Of a stretch of 56,227 bases of DNA, positions 18,903 to 26,738 are shown one piece after another. Positions within the stretch are counted from its first letter, which is position 1; every line of letters starts with the position of its first letter. Both the position numbers and the translations under genes were made by a program. The notes below the pieces were generated by a model. It saw only the letters and a list, made by a program, of their open reading frames with translations. It did no database searches and was not told where the DNA came from. The stretch is from JAEELC01 sp963605425 (GTDB lineage: Bacteria; Bacillota_I; Bacilli_A; Acholeplasmatales; Anaeroplasmataceae), in NCBI GenBank assembly GCA_963605425.1, contig CAVCUQ010000008.1:1-56227 (forward strand), in the 5' to 3' direction.

Positions 18903-19057
18903 TATATCACCTCACTATATAAATATCTTAATGAAGTGAATTTTACTTGCTAAAAAGGAATTTTAATATATTTTTTAAAACGAGAACTATTTAATTTATT
19001 TAGTAAAGTTTATTTATTAAATTTTAGTAAATTATTCCTATATAGTTTAAATAAAAT

Positions 19058-19080
19058 AAAAAACGCCTCTTTCGAGACGT
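19058..19080 (-). terminator. Intrinsic terminator of tRNA-Gln
   Basis: Minus-strand ACGTCTC, GAAA loop, GAGGCGT (one T-G pair), then TTTTTT. It lies 13 bp past the CCA end. Confidence 0.88.
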
Positions 19081-19092
19081 ATTATTTCAAGT

Positions 19093-19166
19093 TGGCAGGA
19101 CTAGCTGGACTCGGACCAGCGGTGAAGGAGTCAAAGTCCTTTGCCTTACCACTTGGCTATAGTCCT
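19093..19166 (-). tRNA. trnQ: tRNA-Gln (anticodon UUG)
   Basis: A 74-nt cloverleaf on the minus strand. It has a 7-bp acceptor stem (AGGACTA / TAGTCCT), a D arm starting GCCAAGTGGTAAGGC, an anticodon stem AAGGA / TCCTT with loop CTTTGAC (UUG at positions 34-36), a T arm with stem GCTGG / CCAGC, discriminator G and an encoded CCA. It closely resembles tRNA-Gln of other Bacillota in the TATAGCCAAG and GGACTTTGACTCC segments. It is a single tRNA gene with its own promoter and terminator. It reads CAA and, by wobble, CAG. Confidence 0.96.
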
Positions 19167-19182
19167 ATTTACTTGCTTAATT

Positions 19183-19211
19183 ATTATACTTATATTGAAT
19201 AATAAAAGCAA
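19183..19211 (-). promoter_or_regulatory. Promoter of tRNA-Gln
   Basis: Minus-strand TTGCTT (19211-19206), 17 bp, perfect TATAAT (19188-19183), about 17 bp ahead of the mature 5' end. Confidence 0.6.
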
Positions 19212-19253
19212 GTACTTTTTTTAAATTCTTGTCAGGAAATGTCTAAAGAAGCA

Positions 19254-19742
19254 CTAACCTACATAAATTTTAGTTATTTTATTATATTTTTGCTTAACTT
19301 CTTCACTTGGCTCTTCATATTCTGATTGCATACGAAGAATAACATCTTCAGGAACCCACTTATCTTTGATTCTTTTTTTATTATTTGCTAAATTAAAATT
19401 AATATCACGAGTAATAAACATAACAAGCTCATAATAATCAAACTTATGTAATCGATTATAATAATGCATTCTTCTTTTATTATCTAAGAATGTAGAATCC
19501 ATAATAAATGTAAAATCATTAATGTTATTTTCTACTAATTCATCATACTTCTTATTTGCATCATCAATCATAGTATTATAGATATCATACATATCTTTAG
19601 GGAAGTGAAGATAAGTTCCATACATTGCTCTTCTTGTTTCATCAGAATCAAAATGATAATCATTTTCACCTGTGAAGTTTTCATTAATCCATGTAGATTT
19701 ACCGCTTCCAGGTAAACCTGCTAAAACTATACATTTTTTCAT
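19254..19742 (-). CDS. Small AAA_33/polynucleotide-kinase-like P-loop kinase
   Basis: A 162-residue cytosolic protein with GLPGSGKST (residues 9-17, Walker A) and FHFDSDETRR-type acidic residues at about 31-37. FIMDSTFLDNKRR at about 80 resembles the second conserved region of T4 polynucleotide kinase-like and zeta-toxin-like phosphotransferases. The likely reaction is ATP-dependent phosphorylation of a small molecule or nucleic-acid 5' end; the substrate is unknown. The ATG overlaps the stop of the second permease gene by one base, so it is translationally coupled to the phosphonate-type transporter. That suggests the imported compound, or a metabolite of it, is the substrate. I see no clean terminator behind it before the tRNA promoter. 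Confidence 0.7.
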   Translation of the reverse strand: MKKCIVLAGLPGSGKSTWINENFTGENDYHFDSDETRRAMYGTYLHFPKDMYDIYNTMIDDANKKYDELVENNINDFTFIMDSTFLDNKRRMHYYNRLHKFDYYELVMFITRDINFNLANNKKRIKDKWVPEDVILRMQSEYEEPSEEVKQKYNKITKIYVG

Positions 19743-20629
19743 TAGATTAACTTCTTTCTTAATTTAGATGATACTAAATCTACAAGTAATACTAGAATTA
19801 TGACACCATATAATACAGCCGCTAGTTGTGGCCAGTGTGAATTAGATGAGTGAACGGAGATTGAATAACCTACACCACCAGCACCTACTAGACCTAATAG
19901 AGAAGCTGTTCTTATATTTAAATCAAAACGATATAAGATAACATTTAAGAAGTTTGGAATGATTTGGGGTGTTACACCTAGATGAATTCTAGACATAGCT
20001 GTAGCTCCACAAGCATTCAAAGCCTCAAGTGGACCTTCTTCTACAACATCTAGTTGTTCAGCATACATCTTACCTATCATACCAATAGAGTGTATTGATA
20101 GAACCATTACACCTGTAAATGAACCAAAACCAAAAACTTTAATAAAGATAAATCCCATTAGAATTTCAGGGAATGTTCTAATTAAAATTAAGAATAATTC
20201 AGAGATTATTGCAAATTTTCCAACCATTCTACGTGATGCAAGGAATCCAAATGGAATAGATAATATAGCTGAAAATAATGTACCTATAAAGGCTATTGCA
20301 AATGTTTGAATAACTTCATAGATTACTGATTTATTAAATGAGAAACTACCATATCCAAAGAAATATGACCAGTCAGGATGAGCAAATCCCTCAAGCATCT
20401 TACCAAACTTCTCCCAGTTAGGTCTTCTAAATGAACCAAAGAAGTCAATATCAAGAGAGAACCATAATAAGACAGCTACTAAAATACCAATAAATACTAG
20501 ATTATATATCCATTTACGAGGTTTAGCTTTATAAGCTTCATCTACTGATGTAAAGTGATAATTAATCTTATAAAATAATTTCTTATAAAAAGGAAGTTTC
20601 TTATAATCTTCAATTTCTAACTGTTTCAT
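19742..20629 (-). CDS. phnE: Phosphonate-type ABC transporter permease (second PhnE)
   Basis: A 295-residue inner-membrane permease with about six transmembrane helices. It carries the binding-protein-dependent transport signature near residue 205 (EALNACGATAMSRIHLGVTPQIIP, where EAA---G contacts the ATPase). The N-terminal 50 residues are cytosolic and basic. It is paired with a second PhnE-like permease just upstream, overlapping it by one base, so the channel is probably a heterodimer. No C-P lyase genes are present, so the cargo may be phosphonate, phosphite or phosphate. Confidence 0.9.
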   Translation of the reverse strand: MKQLEIEDYKKLPFYKKLFYKINYHFTSVDEAYKAKPRKWIYNLVFIGILVAVLLWFSLDIDFFGSFRRPNWEKFGKMLEGFAHPDWSYFFGYGSFSFNKSVIYEVIQTFAIAFIGTLFSAILSIPFGFLASRRMVGKFAIISELFLILIRTFPEILMGFIFIKVFGFGSFTGVMVLSIHSIGMIGKMYAEQLDVVEEGPLEALNACGATAMSRIHLGVTPQIIPNFLNVILYRFDLNIRTASLLGLVGAGGVGYSISVHSSNSHWPQLAAVLYGVIILVLLVDLVSSKLRKKLI

Positions 20630-21498
20630 TATTGAACCTTCCTTCTTAAATATGAACTAAGTAATTGCAAAGCTACAACAACAATAAATAATGGAATTAA
20701 AATAGCTCCTACTTTATCATAGTTTGTTGAATCAATTGCATCTGATAATAATTGACCAATACCACCAGCACCAACGAATCCTAAGACAACAGAGGCACGA
20801 ACATTGATTTCAAACACATAAATAATATTTGAAATTAATGTAGGTTTAACTTGAGGAGCAATAGCTAAATTATAAGCTTGCATACGAGTAGCACCTGTAG
20901 ATTTAGCTGCTTCAAAAGGATTCATATCACACGTTTCAATTTGTTCATACATTAATTTAAATATAACACCTGCAGTAAAGAAAGCCATAGCTACTACACC
21001 GGCTGTTTCAGAAAAACCAAAGAATACAGTCGCTATAACAGCTAGTACATACGTAGGAATTGATCTAAAAATATTTAATATAATTCTTACTGGTAAGTAT
21101 ACTTTTTTAGATGTAAAGATATTAGATGAGGCAAGAATATAGAATGGTATTGAAATAACTGTACCAAAGAATGTTGCAAGTCCAACCATTTCAATAGTAG
21201 ACCAAATCTTTGGTATAGCCGTATTAAAAATATATTCTCTGTATCCTTCATTTGTCTTTAGTGACCACTCAGATGGAACAAATAACTGGGAAAATATCTT
21301 TTGAAATTGATTAAATCTAACGTTCGTTGGAAATTCAATGAAAAGAAAACAAACTATAAGTATTGCAAGTAAGATTACAGAATAAAAAGGAATCATATTT
21401 CTCTTTTTATGTAATACCTTACTTTCTCCACTTGCTAAAGTTACAGTAACGTCTTTGTAAAATAATTTATCAATTAAATTATTCTTCACAAACATCAC
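20629..21498 (-). CDS. phnE: Phosphonate-type ABC transporter permease (first PhnE)
   Basis: A 289-residue membrane protein with about six helices and the EAA loop at about residue 195 (EAAKSTGATRMQAYNLAIAPQVKP). A helix starting at about residue 38 (FYSVILLAILIVCFLFIEF) follows a cytosolic leader. It starts 20 bp inside the end of the ATPase gene and overlaps the second permease by one base. It is similar in layout to the second permease but clearly diverged. Together with PhnC and PhnD it makes a complete importer. Confidence 0.9.
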   Translation of the reverse strand: MMFVKNNLIDKLFYKDVTVTLASGESKVLHKKRNMIPFYSVILLAILIVCFLFIEFPTNVRFNQFQKIFSQLFVPSEWSLKTNEGYREYIFNTAIPKIWSTIEMVGLATFFGTVISIPFYILASSNIFTSKKVYLPVRIILNIFRSIPTYVLAVIATVFFGFSETAGVVAMAFFTAGVIFKLMYEQIETCDMNPFEAAKSTGATRMQAYNLAIAPQVKPTLISNIIYVFEINVRASVVLGFVGAGGIGQLLSDAIDSTNYDKVGAILIPLFIVVVALQLLSSYLRRKVQ

Positions 21499-22258
21499 CT
21501 AACTTTTCATTAGACTTAATAGCTCTTCCATAAATTTTAAGAATAACATCATCAGTTACTTCACTAGGTTTACCATCGAATACGATTTCACCTTTATTAA
21601 TACCAATGATTCTAGTTGAATATTTAAGCGCTAAGTCAACATGGTGCATGTTAGCTACAATAGTTATCTTCTCTTCTTCATTGATTCTCTTAAAGTCATT
21701 CATTACCGAAATGGTTGTAATAGGGTCAAGAGAAGCTACTGGCTCATCAGCTAAAATAATCTTAGGTTCTTGAGTTAAAGCTCTTGCAAGAGCTACTCTT
21801 TGCATTTGACCACCTGATAATTCATCGGCACGAGTGTAAGCTTTGTCAAGAATCCCAAGTTTATTTAATGATTCTAAAGCTAGTTGTTTTTCTTCTTTAG
21901 TATAAATAGAAAAGAAAGTATCAAAGAAAGAGTGGTAACCCGCTCTTCCTCCTAATACATTCTTATAAACACTTGATCTTTTAACTAGATTAAATGATTG
22001 GAAAATCATTCCAATATTTCTTCTAAGTTCTCTAAGTTCTTTACCCTTAGCCGCTGAAATATCATGACCGTCAATCAAAACTTGTCCTTCAGTTATATCG
22101 TGCATTTTATTAATACAACGTAAAAGTGTTGATTTACCAGCACCTGAAAGACCAATAATTGAAACAAAATCACCATCATTTATTTTTAAATTAATATTCT
22201 TTAATGCATGGTAACCATTTGTTTCATATACTTTTTCTACATTTTGAAACTCAATCAT
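21479..22258 (-). CDS. phnC: Phosphonate-type ABC transporter ATP-binding protein
   Basis: A 259-residue ATPase that powers the importer from the cytosolic face. Motifs: Walker A GLSGAGKST (about 36-44), Q-loop IFQSFN, signature LSGGQMQRVALARAL (about 144-158), Walker B IILADEPVASLD and switch His in ANMHHVD. The length and the pattern around the H-loop fit PhnC. It follows the binding protein by 19 bp. Confidence 0.95.
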   Translation of the reverse strand: MIEFQNVEKVYETNGYHALKNINLKINDGDFVSIIGLSGAGKSTLLRCINKMHDITEGQVLIDGHDISAAKGKELRELRRNIGMIFQSFNLVKRSSVYKNVLGGRAGYHSFFDTFFSIYTKEEKQLALESLNKLGILDKAYTRADELSGGQMQRVALARALTQEPKIILADEPVASLDPITTISVMNDFKRINEEEKITIVANMHHVDLALKYSTRIIGINKGEIVFDGKPSEVTDDVILKIYGRAIKSNEKLGDVCEE

Positions 22259-22277
22259 GATTTTCTCCTTAAGTTAA

Positions 22278-23348
22278 TTAGATTAATTTATTAGTAACGC
22301 AGAATTGATAGAATTCTCTTTCACCATCAAAGTCTGAGTCTTTAGCATCTTGATATCCTGTATGGCTGTATAGGTTATAAAGATAATAAGCACCAGTTCC
22401 TTCTTCAGTTGAAGATCCTTGCTTTACAACTGTTTTAAATGCAGTCTTAATAGCTTCTTTTGCTTCATCAGATAAAGCTGAACGAACTGAAATAGTGTCA
22501 TTGTAAATACCATCAGTAATTGCAATACATTTAGAATTTGTAAATACTTCCTTATTATTATACCAAGTTGATGTTGACTTGTTGTAACCGTTAGAATATC
22601 TTACATCCATAAATCCCCAGTAACCAGCAACGTCACCGCTTTCCATAGCTTCTAGAGCTGCATCATAACCTGATACTTGTAAACCTTTGATTTGTTTAGT
22701 GCTATCAGTGATAGAATCAACCATAGTCATACCATACTTATTTAAATAAGCAAGAGGACGAAGGTAACCAGCACCACTTGTAGTACCTTGACGAGCAATA
22801 GTTAAACCAGCTAAATCAAGAACATCAATCTTACCATCACCGTTTACATCCTTGTAATATTCATTCTTTACAATTAATGTAGAACAATAATAGTTAACAT
22901 CTTTTGTAGCTTGTTGACCTAGATATTCATATCCTTCAATTTCGCCATTCATAGCCTTCTTTTGATCTTCTTCAGTTTCATAATCAATTTGTACTTGATA
23001 TCCTTTTCTTACTGAAGTAAGTAATACTTCAACTTCACCTTTATGCTTTAAAGTAGCTTCTGCATAACCTGAAGCAGTAAGGAAACCTACATCTACTTGA
23101 CCTGATAACATAGCTTCTGTAGTAGCTGCATATGTAGTACCAGTTGTAATCTTAAATTCATACTTATCGCTTGTAGCGTTTAGTAATGGTTCTAGATTGC
23201 TTGCAAGAGTAGCTAGAGTACCTGGGTCACGAGATGGAACGAATTGAACATTAAGAACAGTTTTACCACTGCTCTCTCCACAAGAAGTAACTGCAGATAG
23301 TGCAAGTGCACTAGCACCTAAAATAGATAACATTTTGATTTTTTTCAT
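22278..23348 (-). CDS. phnD: Phosphonate/phosphate-binding lipoprotein with EF-hand-like loop
   Basis: A 356-residue periplasmic-binding-protein homologue anchored as a lipoprotein (signal ending in VTSC, about 22). I use ATG 23348, 8 nt after GGAGG; an in-frame ATG at 23366 would place the SD inside the gene. PhnD-type features: FVPSRDP near the N-terminus, SGQVDVGFLTASGY at about 85 (xGxxDVxxxx ligand contact), and RQGTTSGAGYLRPLAYL at about 184. Unusually, residues about 164-177 read DVNGDGKIDVLDLA, a canonical Ca-binding EF-hand/dockerin-type loop where PhnD proteins normally have a simple turn. It is first in the operon and delivers ligand to the two PhnE permeases. Confidence 0.9.
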   Translation of the reverse strand: MKKIKMLSILGASALALSAVTSCGESSGKTVLNVQFVPSRDPGTLATLASNLEPLLNATSDKYEFKITTGTTYAATTEAMLSGQVDVGFLTASGYAEATLKHKGEVEVLLTSVRKGYQVQIDYETEEDQKKAMNGEIEGYEYLGQQATKDVNYYCSTLIVKNEYYKDVNGDGKIDVLDLAGLTIARQGTTSGAGYLRPLAYLNKYGMTMVDSITDSTKQIKGLQVSGYDAALEAMESGDVAGYWGFMDVRYSNGYNKSTSTWYNNKEVFTNSKCIAITDGIYNDTISVRSALSDEAKEAIKTAFKTVVKQGSSTEEGTGAYYLYNLYSHTGYQDAKDSDFDGEREFYQFCVTNKLI

Positions 23349-23405
23349 TTTAATTTCCTCCGACAAATGAAATGGCCAAAAGATATTCTTTTACCTTATA
23401 TAATT

Positions 23406-23457
23406 ATAATATCTTATTAAACTCTAAGTGTAAAAAATCTTGGTGGAAACGTTTTAG
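23406..23457 (-). promoter_or_regulatory. Promoter of phnD operon with cre-like palindrome
   Basis: Minus-strand TTTACA (23434-23429), 17 bp, TATTAT (23411-23406). Ten bases upstream of the -35 box, TGGAAACGTTTTAG (23444-23457 on plus) matches 12 of 14 cre positions, so a LacI/CcpA-family regulator may act here. The operator assignment is an inference from similarity. Confidence 0.5.
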
Positions 23458-23492
23458 TATATTTTTTATCCTATTTTTTAAAAAATAATCAA

Positions 23493-23519
23493 TAAAAAAA
23501 TAAGGCTATTTCTAACCTT
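23493..23519 (-). terminator. Intrinsic terminator of the hisS-rluD operon
   Basis: Minus-strand AAGGTTA, loop GAAA, TAGCCTT, then ATTTTTTTATT. The stem overlaps the rluD stop codon. Confidence 0.75.
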
Positions 23520-24420
23520 ACTTTCTTTCTTCTAATGTATTTAAAAAATCTTTAAAGTAATCAGGAAGTTCACTTGTAAATTCCATGTACTCACCTGTTG
23601 AAGGATGTTTAAATCCAATTGTTTTAGCATGTAAGAATTGTCCTTGATCTCCAATTATGTGTCTAGGACCATAAACTGGATCTCCAACAAGTGGATGATT
23701 AATATACTTCATATGAACTCTAATTTGGTGTGTTCTACCAGTTTCAAGTTTAAATTCACATAAAGTATAACCTAGATAACGTTTTAAAACACGGAAATGT
23801 GTAATAGCTTCTTTACCGTCTTTATCAATAGCCATTTTCTTTCTATCATCTTTACTTCTTGCAATAGGAGCTATAATCTTACCTGAATCTTCACCAATTA
23901 AACCGTAAACTAAACCTACATAGATTCTATTACATGTATGTTCCTTTAATTGACTTGATAGAGATTCCATTGCTTTATCATTTTTAGCTATCATTAATAG
24001 TCCTGATGTATCTTTATCAATTCTGTGAACAATACCAGGTCTTTCAACTCCATTGATTGATGAAGTTAAATTCATTTGAGCTAATAATCCATTTACTAAA
24101 GTATGTTCTAAATTACCATTAGCTGGGTGTACTACCATACCTGATGGCTTATTTACAACAGCTACATCATCATCTTCATATACAATTTCAAGATTTAAAT
24201 CTTCTTTTTCAAGTTCTAACTTCTTAGTCTCTTTTTCAAGAATTTCAATCTCATCATTTAATTCTACTTTGTAGTTAGACTTAACAGGTTTACCATTAAC
24301 AAGAATATAACCTTCTTTAATTAATTCTGCTATTTGAGTTCTAGATTTATCAATAAACTCAACAAGGACCTTATCAATTCTAATGTTTTGATTAGTTTCA
24401 TCAATAACAATTTTATTCAT
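23518..24420 (-). CDS. rluD: Ribosomal large-subunit pseudouridine synthase, RluD family
   Basis: A 300-residue enzyme that isomerises uridines in 23S rRNA to pseudouridine. The N-terminal S4 RNA-binding domain (about 13-60, IRIDKVLVEFIDKSRTQIAE) is followed by the catalytic domain with GIVHRIDKDTSGLLM at about 133, where the Asp is the nucleophile, plus KPSGMVVHP and ETGRTHQIRVH. The family assignment is clear; the exact positions modified (1911/1915/1917 in E. coli RluD) are inferred. It overlaps lspA by 8 bp, a pairing (lspA-rluD) common across Bacillota. Confidence 0.93.
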   Translation of the reverse strand: MNKIVIDETNQNIRIDKVLVEFIDKSRTQIAELIKEGYILVNGKPVKSNYKVELNDEIEILEKETKKLELEKEDLNLEIVYEDDDVAVVNKPSGMVVHPANGNLEHTLVNGLLAQMNLTSSINGVERPGIVHRIDKDTSGLLMIAKNDKAMESLSSQLKEHTCNRIYVGLVYGLIGEDSGKIIAPIARSKDDRKKMAIDKDGKEAITHFRVLKRYLGYTLCEFKLETGRTHQIRVHMKYINHPLVGDPVYGPRHIIGDQGQFLHAKTIGFKHPSTGEYMEFTSELPDYFKDFLNTLEERK

Positions 24421-24943
24421 TTATCTTTTCCTCCTTATTTTGTTTATTACGAATATTTTCTAAAATAAGCATATCAATTAAAATCATGAATACACCAACA
24501 ACTAGAAATGCATCTGCTAGATTAAATGTAGAACCAAATACTAAATTAAAGTTACCACAATATAGTTCAATAAAATCAACTACACCTTCTCTTACCTTAA
24601 TTAAAGTTAAGAATCTATCAATTAAGTTACCTACAGTACCTCCAAATACAAGGGCCATAGCTATGCTTAATACTTTTCTATTCTTATAATCATGGAATCT
24701 ATATATTCCAAAACCTAAAATGACACTAGCTATTAAAGACACTATACATAAAAGTCCTGTAGAGTTACTCATAGAGCTAAATGCAGCTCCTGTATTATAA
24801 ACAAATCTAAACTTTAAGAAATTAGGAATAACTGTAATAAGCTGTAATTCTTTCATTGTCTTCATTACTATAATCTTAGATACAAAATCAATGATTATAG
24901 TACTAATTGCAATAATTATAGATATAATTAACCCTTTTTTCAT
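24413..24943 (-). CDS. lspA: Lipoprotein signal peptidase (signal peptidase II)
   Basis: A 176-residue membrane aspartyl protease with four helices. It cleaves prolipoproteins before the lipid-modified Cys, so it would mature the many lipoproteins in this window (pectin cluster, PhnD, YidC). Signature residues: FVYNTGAAFS (about 48), FGGTVGNLIDR (first catalytic Asp, about 110) and NLADAFLVVG (second catalytic Asp, about 140). A Lys/Glu-rich tail follows the last helix. It overlaps comEB by one base and rluD by eight. Confidence 0.96.
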   Translation of the reverse strand: MKKGLIISIIIAISTIIIDFVSKIIVMKTMKELQLITVIPNFLKFRFVYNTGAAFSSMSNSTGLLCIVSLIASVILGFGIYRFHDYKNRKVLSIAMALVFGGTVGNLIDRFLTLIKVREGVVDFIELYCGNFNLVFGSTFNLADAFLVVGVFMILIDMLILENIRNKQNKEEKINE

Positions 24944-25419
24944 TAATCTTCCTCACAGTTAATAGTAACTTTTACTTCTTTCATTTGTCTATAATCAATA
25001 CCTGCAGAATCAAACATCTTTCTTGAAGCTATGCTAGATTCAGCGTCATGATATTTATCTGACATGTAAACTATATGCTTAATACCTGATTGAATAATCA
25101 GTTTAGCACATTCATTACAAGGAAAAAGTGATACATAAAGGGTTGCGCCATCTAGAGGTTCACTAGAATTTAAGATAGCATTAGGTTCAGCATGAACTAC
25201 ATAAGGATATTTAGTATCTAAGAATTTTTTATCTTTAGCATTATCCCAAGGATAAATGGAATCCTCACAACCGTAAGGAAAACCATTATATCCGATTCCA
25301 ACTATTCTATTTTTTTTATTAACTATACAAGCTCCAACTTTCGTATTAGGATCTTTTGATCTATATGATGAAAGCAAAGCTACACCCATAAAATATTCGT
25401 CCCAACTGATATGTGACAT
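24943..25419 (-). CDS. comEB: Deoxycytidylate deaminase (ComEB-like)
   Basis: A 158-residue zinc hydrolase predicted to deaminate dCMP to dUMP for dTMP synthesis. The zinc/catalytic motif HAEPNAIL (His and Glu, about 75) and PCNECAKLI (two Cys, about 100) are intact, with a YNGFPYGCED substrate segment. The family is also annotated as late-competence protein ComEB, but the enzymatic role is better supported. It is third in the hisS-aspS operon, 14 bp after aspS. Confidence 0.93.
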   Translation of the reverse strand: MSHISWDEYFMGVALLSSYRSKDPNTKVGACIVNKKNRIVGIGYNGFPYGCEDSIYPWDNAKDKKFLDTKYPYVVHAEPNAILNSSEPLDGATLYVSLFPCNECAKLIIQSGIKHIVYMSDKYHDAESSIASRKMFDSAGIDYRQMKEVKVTINCEED

Positions 25420-25433
25420 ATTATACCAACCTA

Positions 25434-26735
25434 TTATGGATTTAATCTATCTGGACCACGGAAGATGAACTCAGCTTCCTTAATACCAACGTTAAAGATT
25501 AACATAGTCATTCTGTCAACACCGATGGCAAATCCTCCATGAGGTGGAACACCATACTTGAAAAATTCTAGATAGAATTCAATATCCTTACCTAGACCCT
25601 TTTCAGCTGCTTGAGCCTTTAGAATATCATATCTATGTTCTCTTTGAGCACCTGTTGTGATTTCACAACCCTTCCAAATAAGGTCATAACCACATGGTAC
25701 ACCTTTTTCGTCTCTCATATGATAGAAGGCTCTGTTTTCTTTAGAATAACCAGTTACAAATAAGAATTCATGACCATACTTATCTTGAGCGAATTGCTTA
25801 CACATTCTTTCACCTTCAGTAGTAAGATCACCTTTTTCACTTTCATCAACCTTATAACCATAACGAGCTTCAAGTTCATCATATAAGTCATGTAAGTCAA
25901 TTCTTGGGAAAGGCTTAGTAGGTACTACTACATCAATACCAAATACTTCATTAATTTCTTTACCATATTGCTTAGAAACCTTTTCTAAAGCATAAGTAAC
26001 AAGATTTTCTTCCATTTCCATAACATCTTCATATGATTCAATATATGAGAATTCAAGGTCAAATGATGTAAATTCTGTAGAGTGCTTTCTAGATGCAAAC
26101 TTCTCAGCTCTGAATACTGGACCTGTTTCATAAATTCTTTCTAGTCCAGCTGACATAGCCATTTGCTTATAGAATTGTGGAGATTGAGCAAGAAAGGCAT
26201 TAGTGTTGAAGTATTCAACCTTAAATACACCAGCACCTGATTCAGATTCAGCACCTATAAGCTTTGGAGTGTGAATTTCAGTAAATTCATTATTATTTAA
26301 GAATTCTCTCATTGCATTAACAAAACAAGATTGAACCTTAAACATTAATGTATTCTTATCAGTTCTTAAATCTACCCATCTATAATCAAGTCTTAAGTCA
26401 ATGTTAGTCTCTTCACCCTTAGGAGCCACAATAGGGTTTGGTGCAGCTACACTATCAATCTTAATAGTATCAGGATACATTTCCATACCATTTAACTTAA
26501 CGTATTCACTTGATACAATTAAACCTTCAGCTTCAATTACTGAATCATTAGTAATTTGAGCAAGAGTTTCTTCAAGTTCAGGATGTTTAGCTTTTTCAAT
26601 AGTTAATTGAAGTTTACCAGAAACATCTCTAAGTACGATAAAACACATACTTTTCTTATTACGAATGTTTTCAACGAAACCAGCAACGTGGTTAACTTCG
26701 CCTAATTTAATATTTTTTAATAATACTCTTTTCAT
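25434..26735 (-). CDS. aspS: Aspartyl-tRNA synthetase, archaeal/eukaryotic (AspS2) type
   Basis: A 433-residue class II synthetase. The short length, lack of the bacterial GAD insertion domain, and motifs LRLDYRWVDLRT, FLAQSPQFYKQMAM, YETGPVFRAEK (motif 2) and GVDRMTM then FRGPDRLNP (motif 3) fit the archaeal-type AspRS found in some Clostridia and relatives, rather than the roughly 590-residue bacterial AspRS. The N-terminal OB-fold (about 15-100) binds the anticodon. Such enzymes are often non-discriminating and also charge tRNA-Asn for transamidation. The residues I aligned at the known discrimination positions do not match either class cleanly, so specificity is open. It follows hisS by 3 bp and is probably under the same T-box. 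Confidence 0.88.
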   Translation of the reverse strand: MKRVLLKNIKLGEVNHVAGFVENIRNKKSMCFIVLRDVSGKLQLTIEKAKHPELEETLAQITNDSVIEAEGLIVSSEYVKLNGMEMYPDTIKIDSVAAPNPIVAPKGEETNIDLRLDYRWVDLRTDKNTLMFKVQSCFVNAMREFLNNNEFTEIHTPKLIGAESESGAGVFKVEYFNTNAFLAQSPQFYKQMAMSAGLERIYETGPVFRAEKFASRKHSTEFTSFDLEFSYIESYEDVMEMEENLVTYALEKVSKQYGKEINEVFGIDVVVPTKPFPRIDLHDLYDELEARYGYKVDESEKGDLTTEGERMCKQFAQDKYGHEFLFVTGYSKENRAFYHMRDEKGVPCGYDLIWKGCEITTGAQREHRYDILKAQAAEKGLGKDIEFYLEFFKYGVPPHGGFAIGVDRMTMLIFNVGIKEAEFIFRGPDRLNP

Positions 26736-26738
26736 ATA

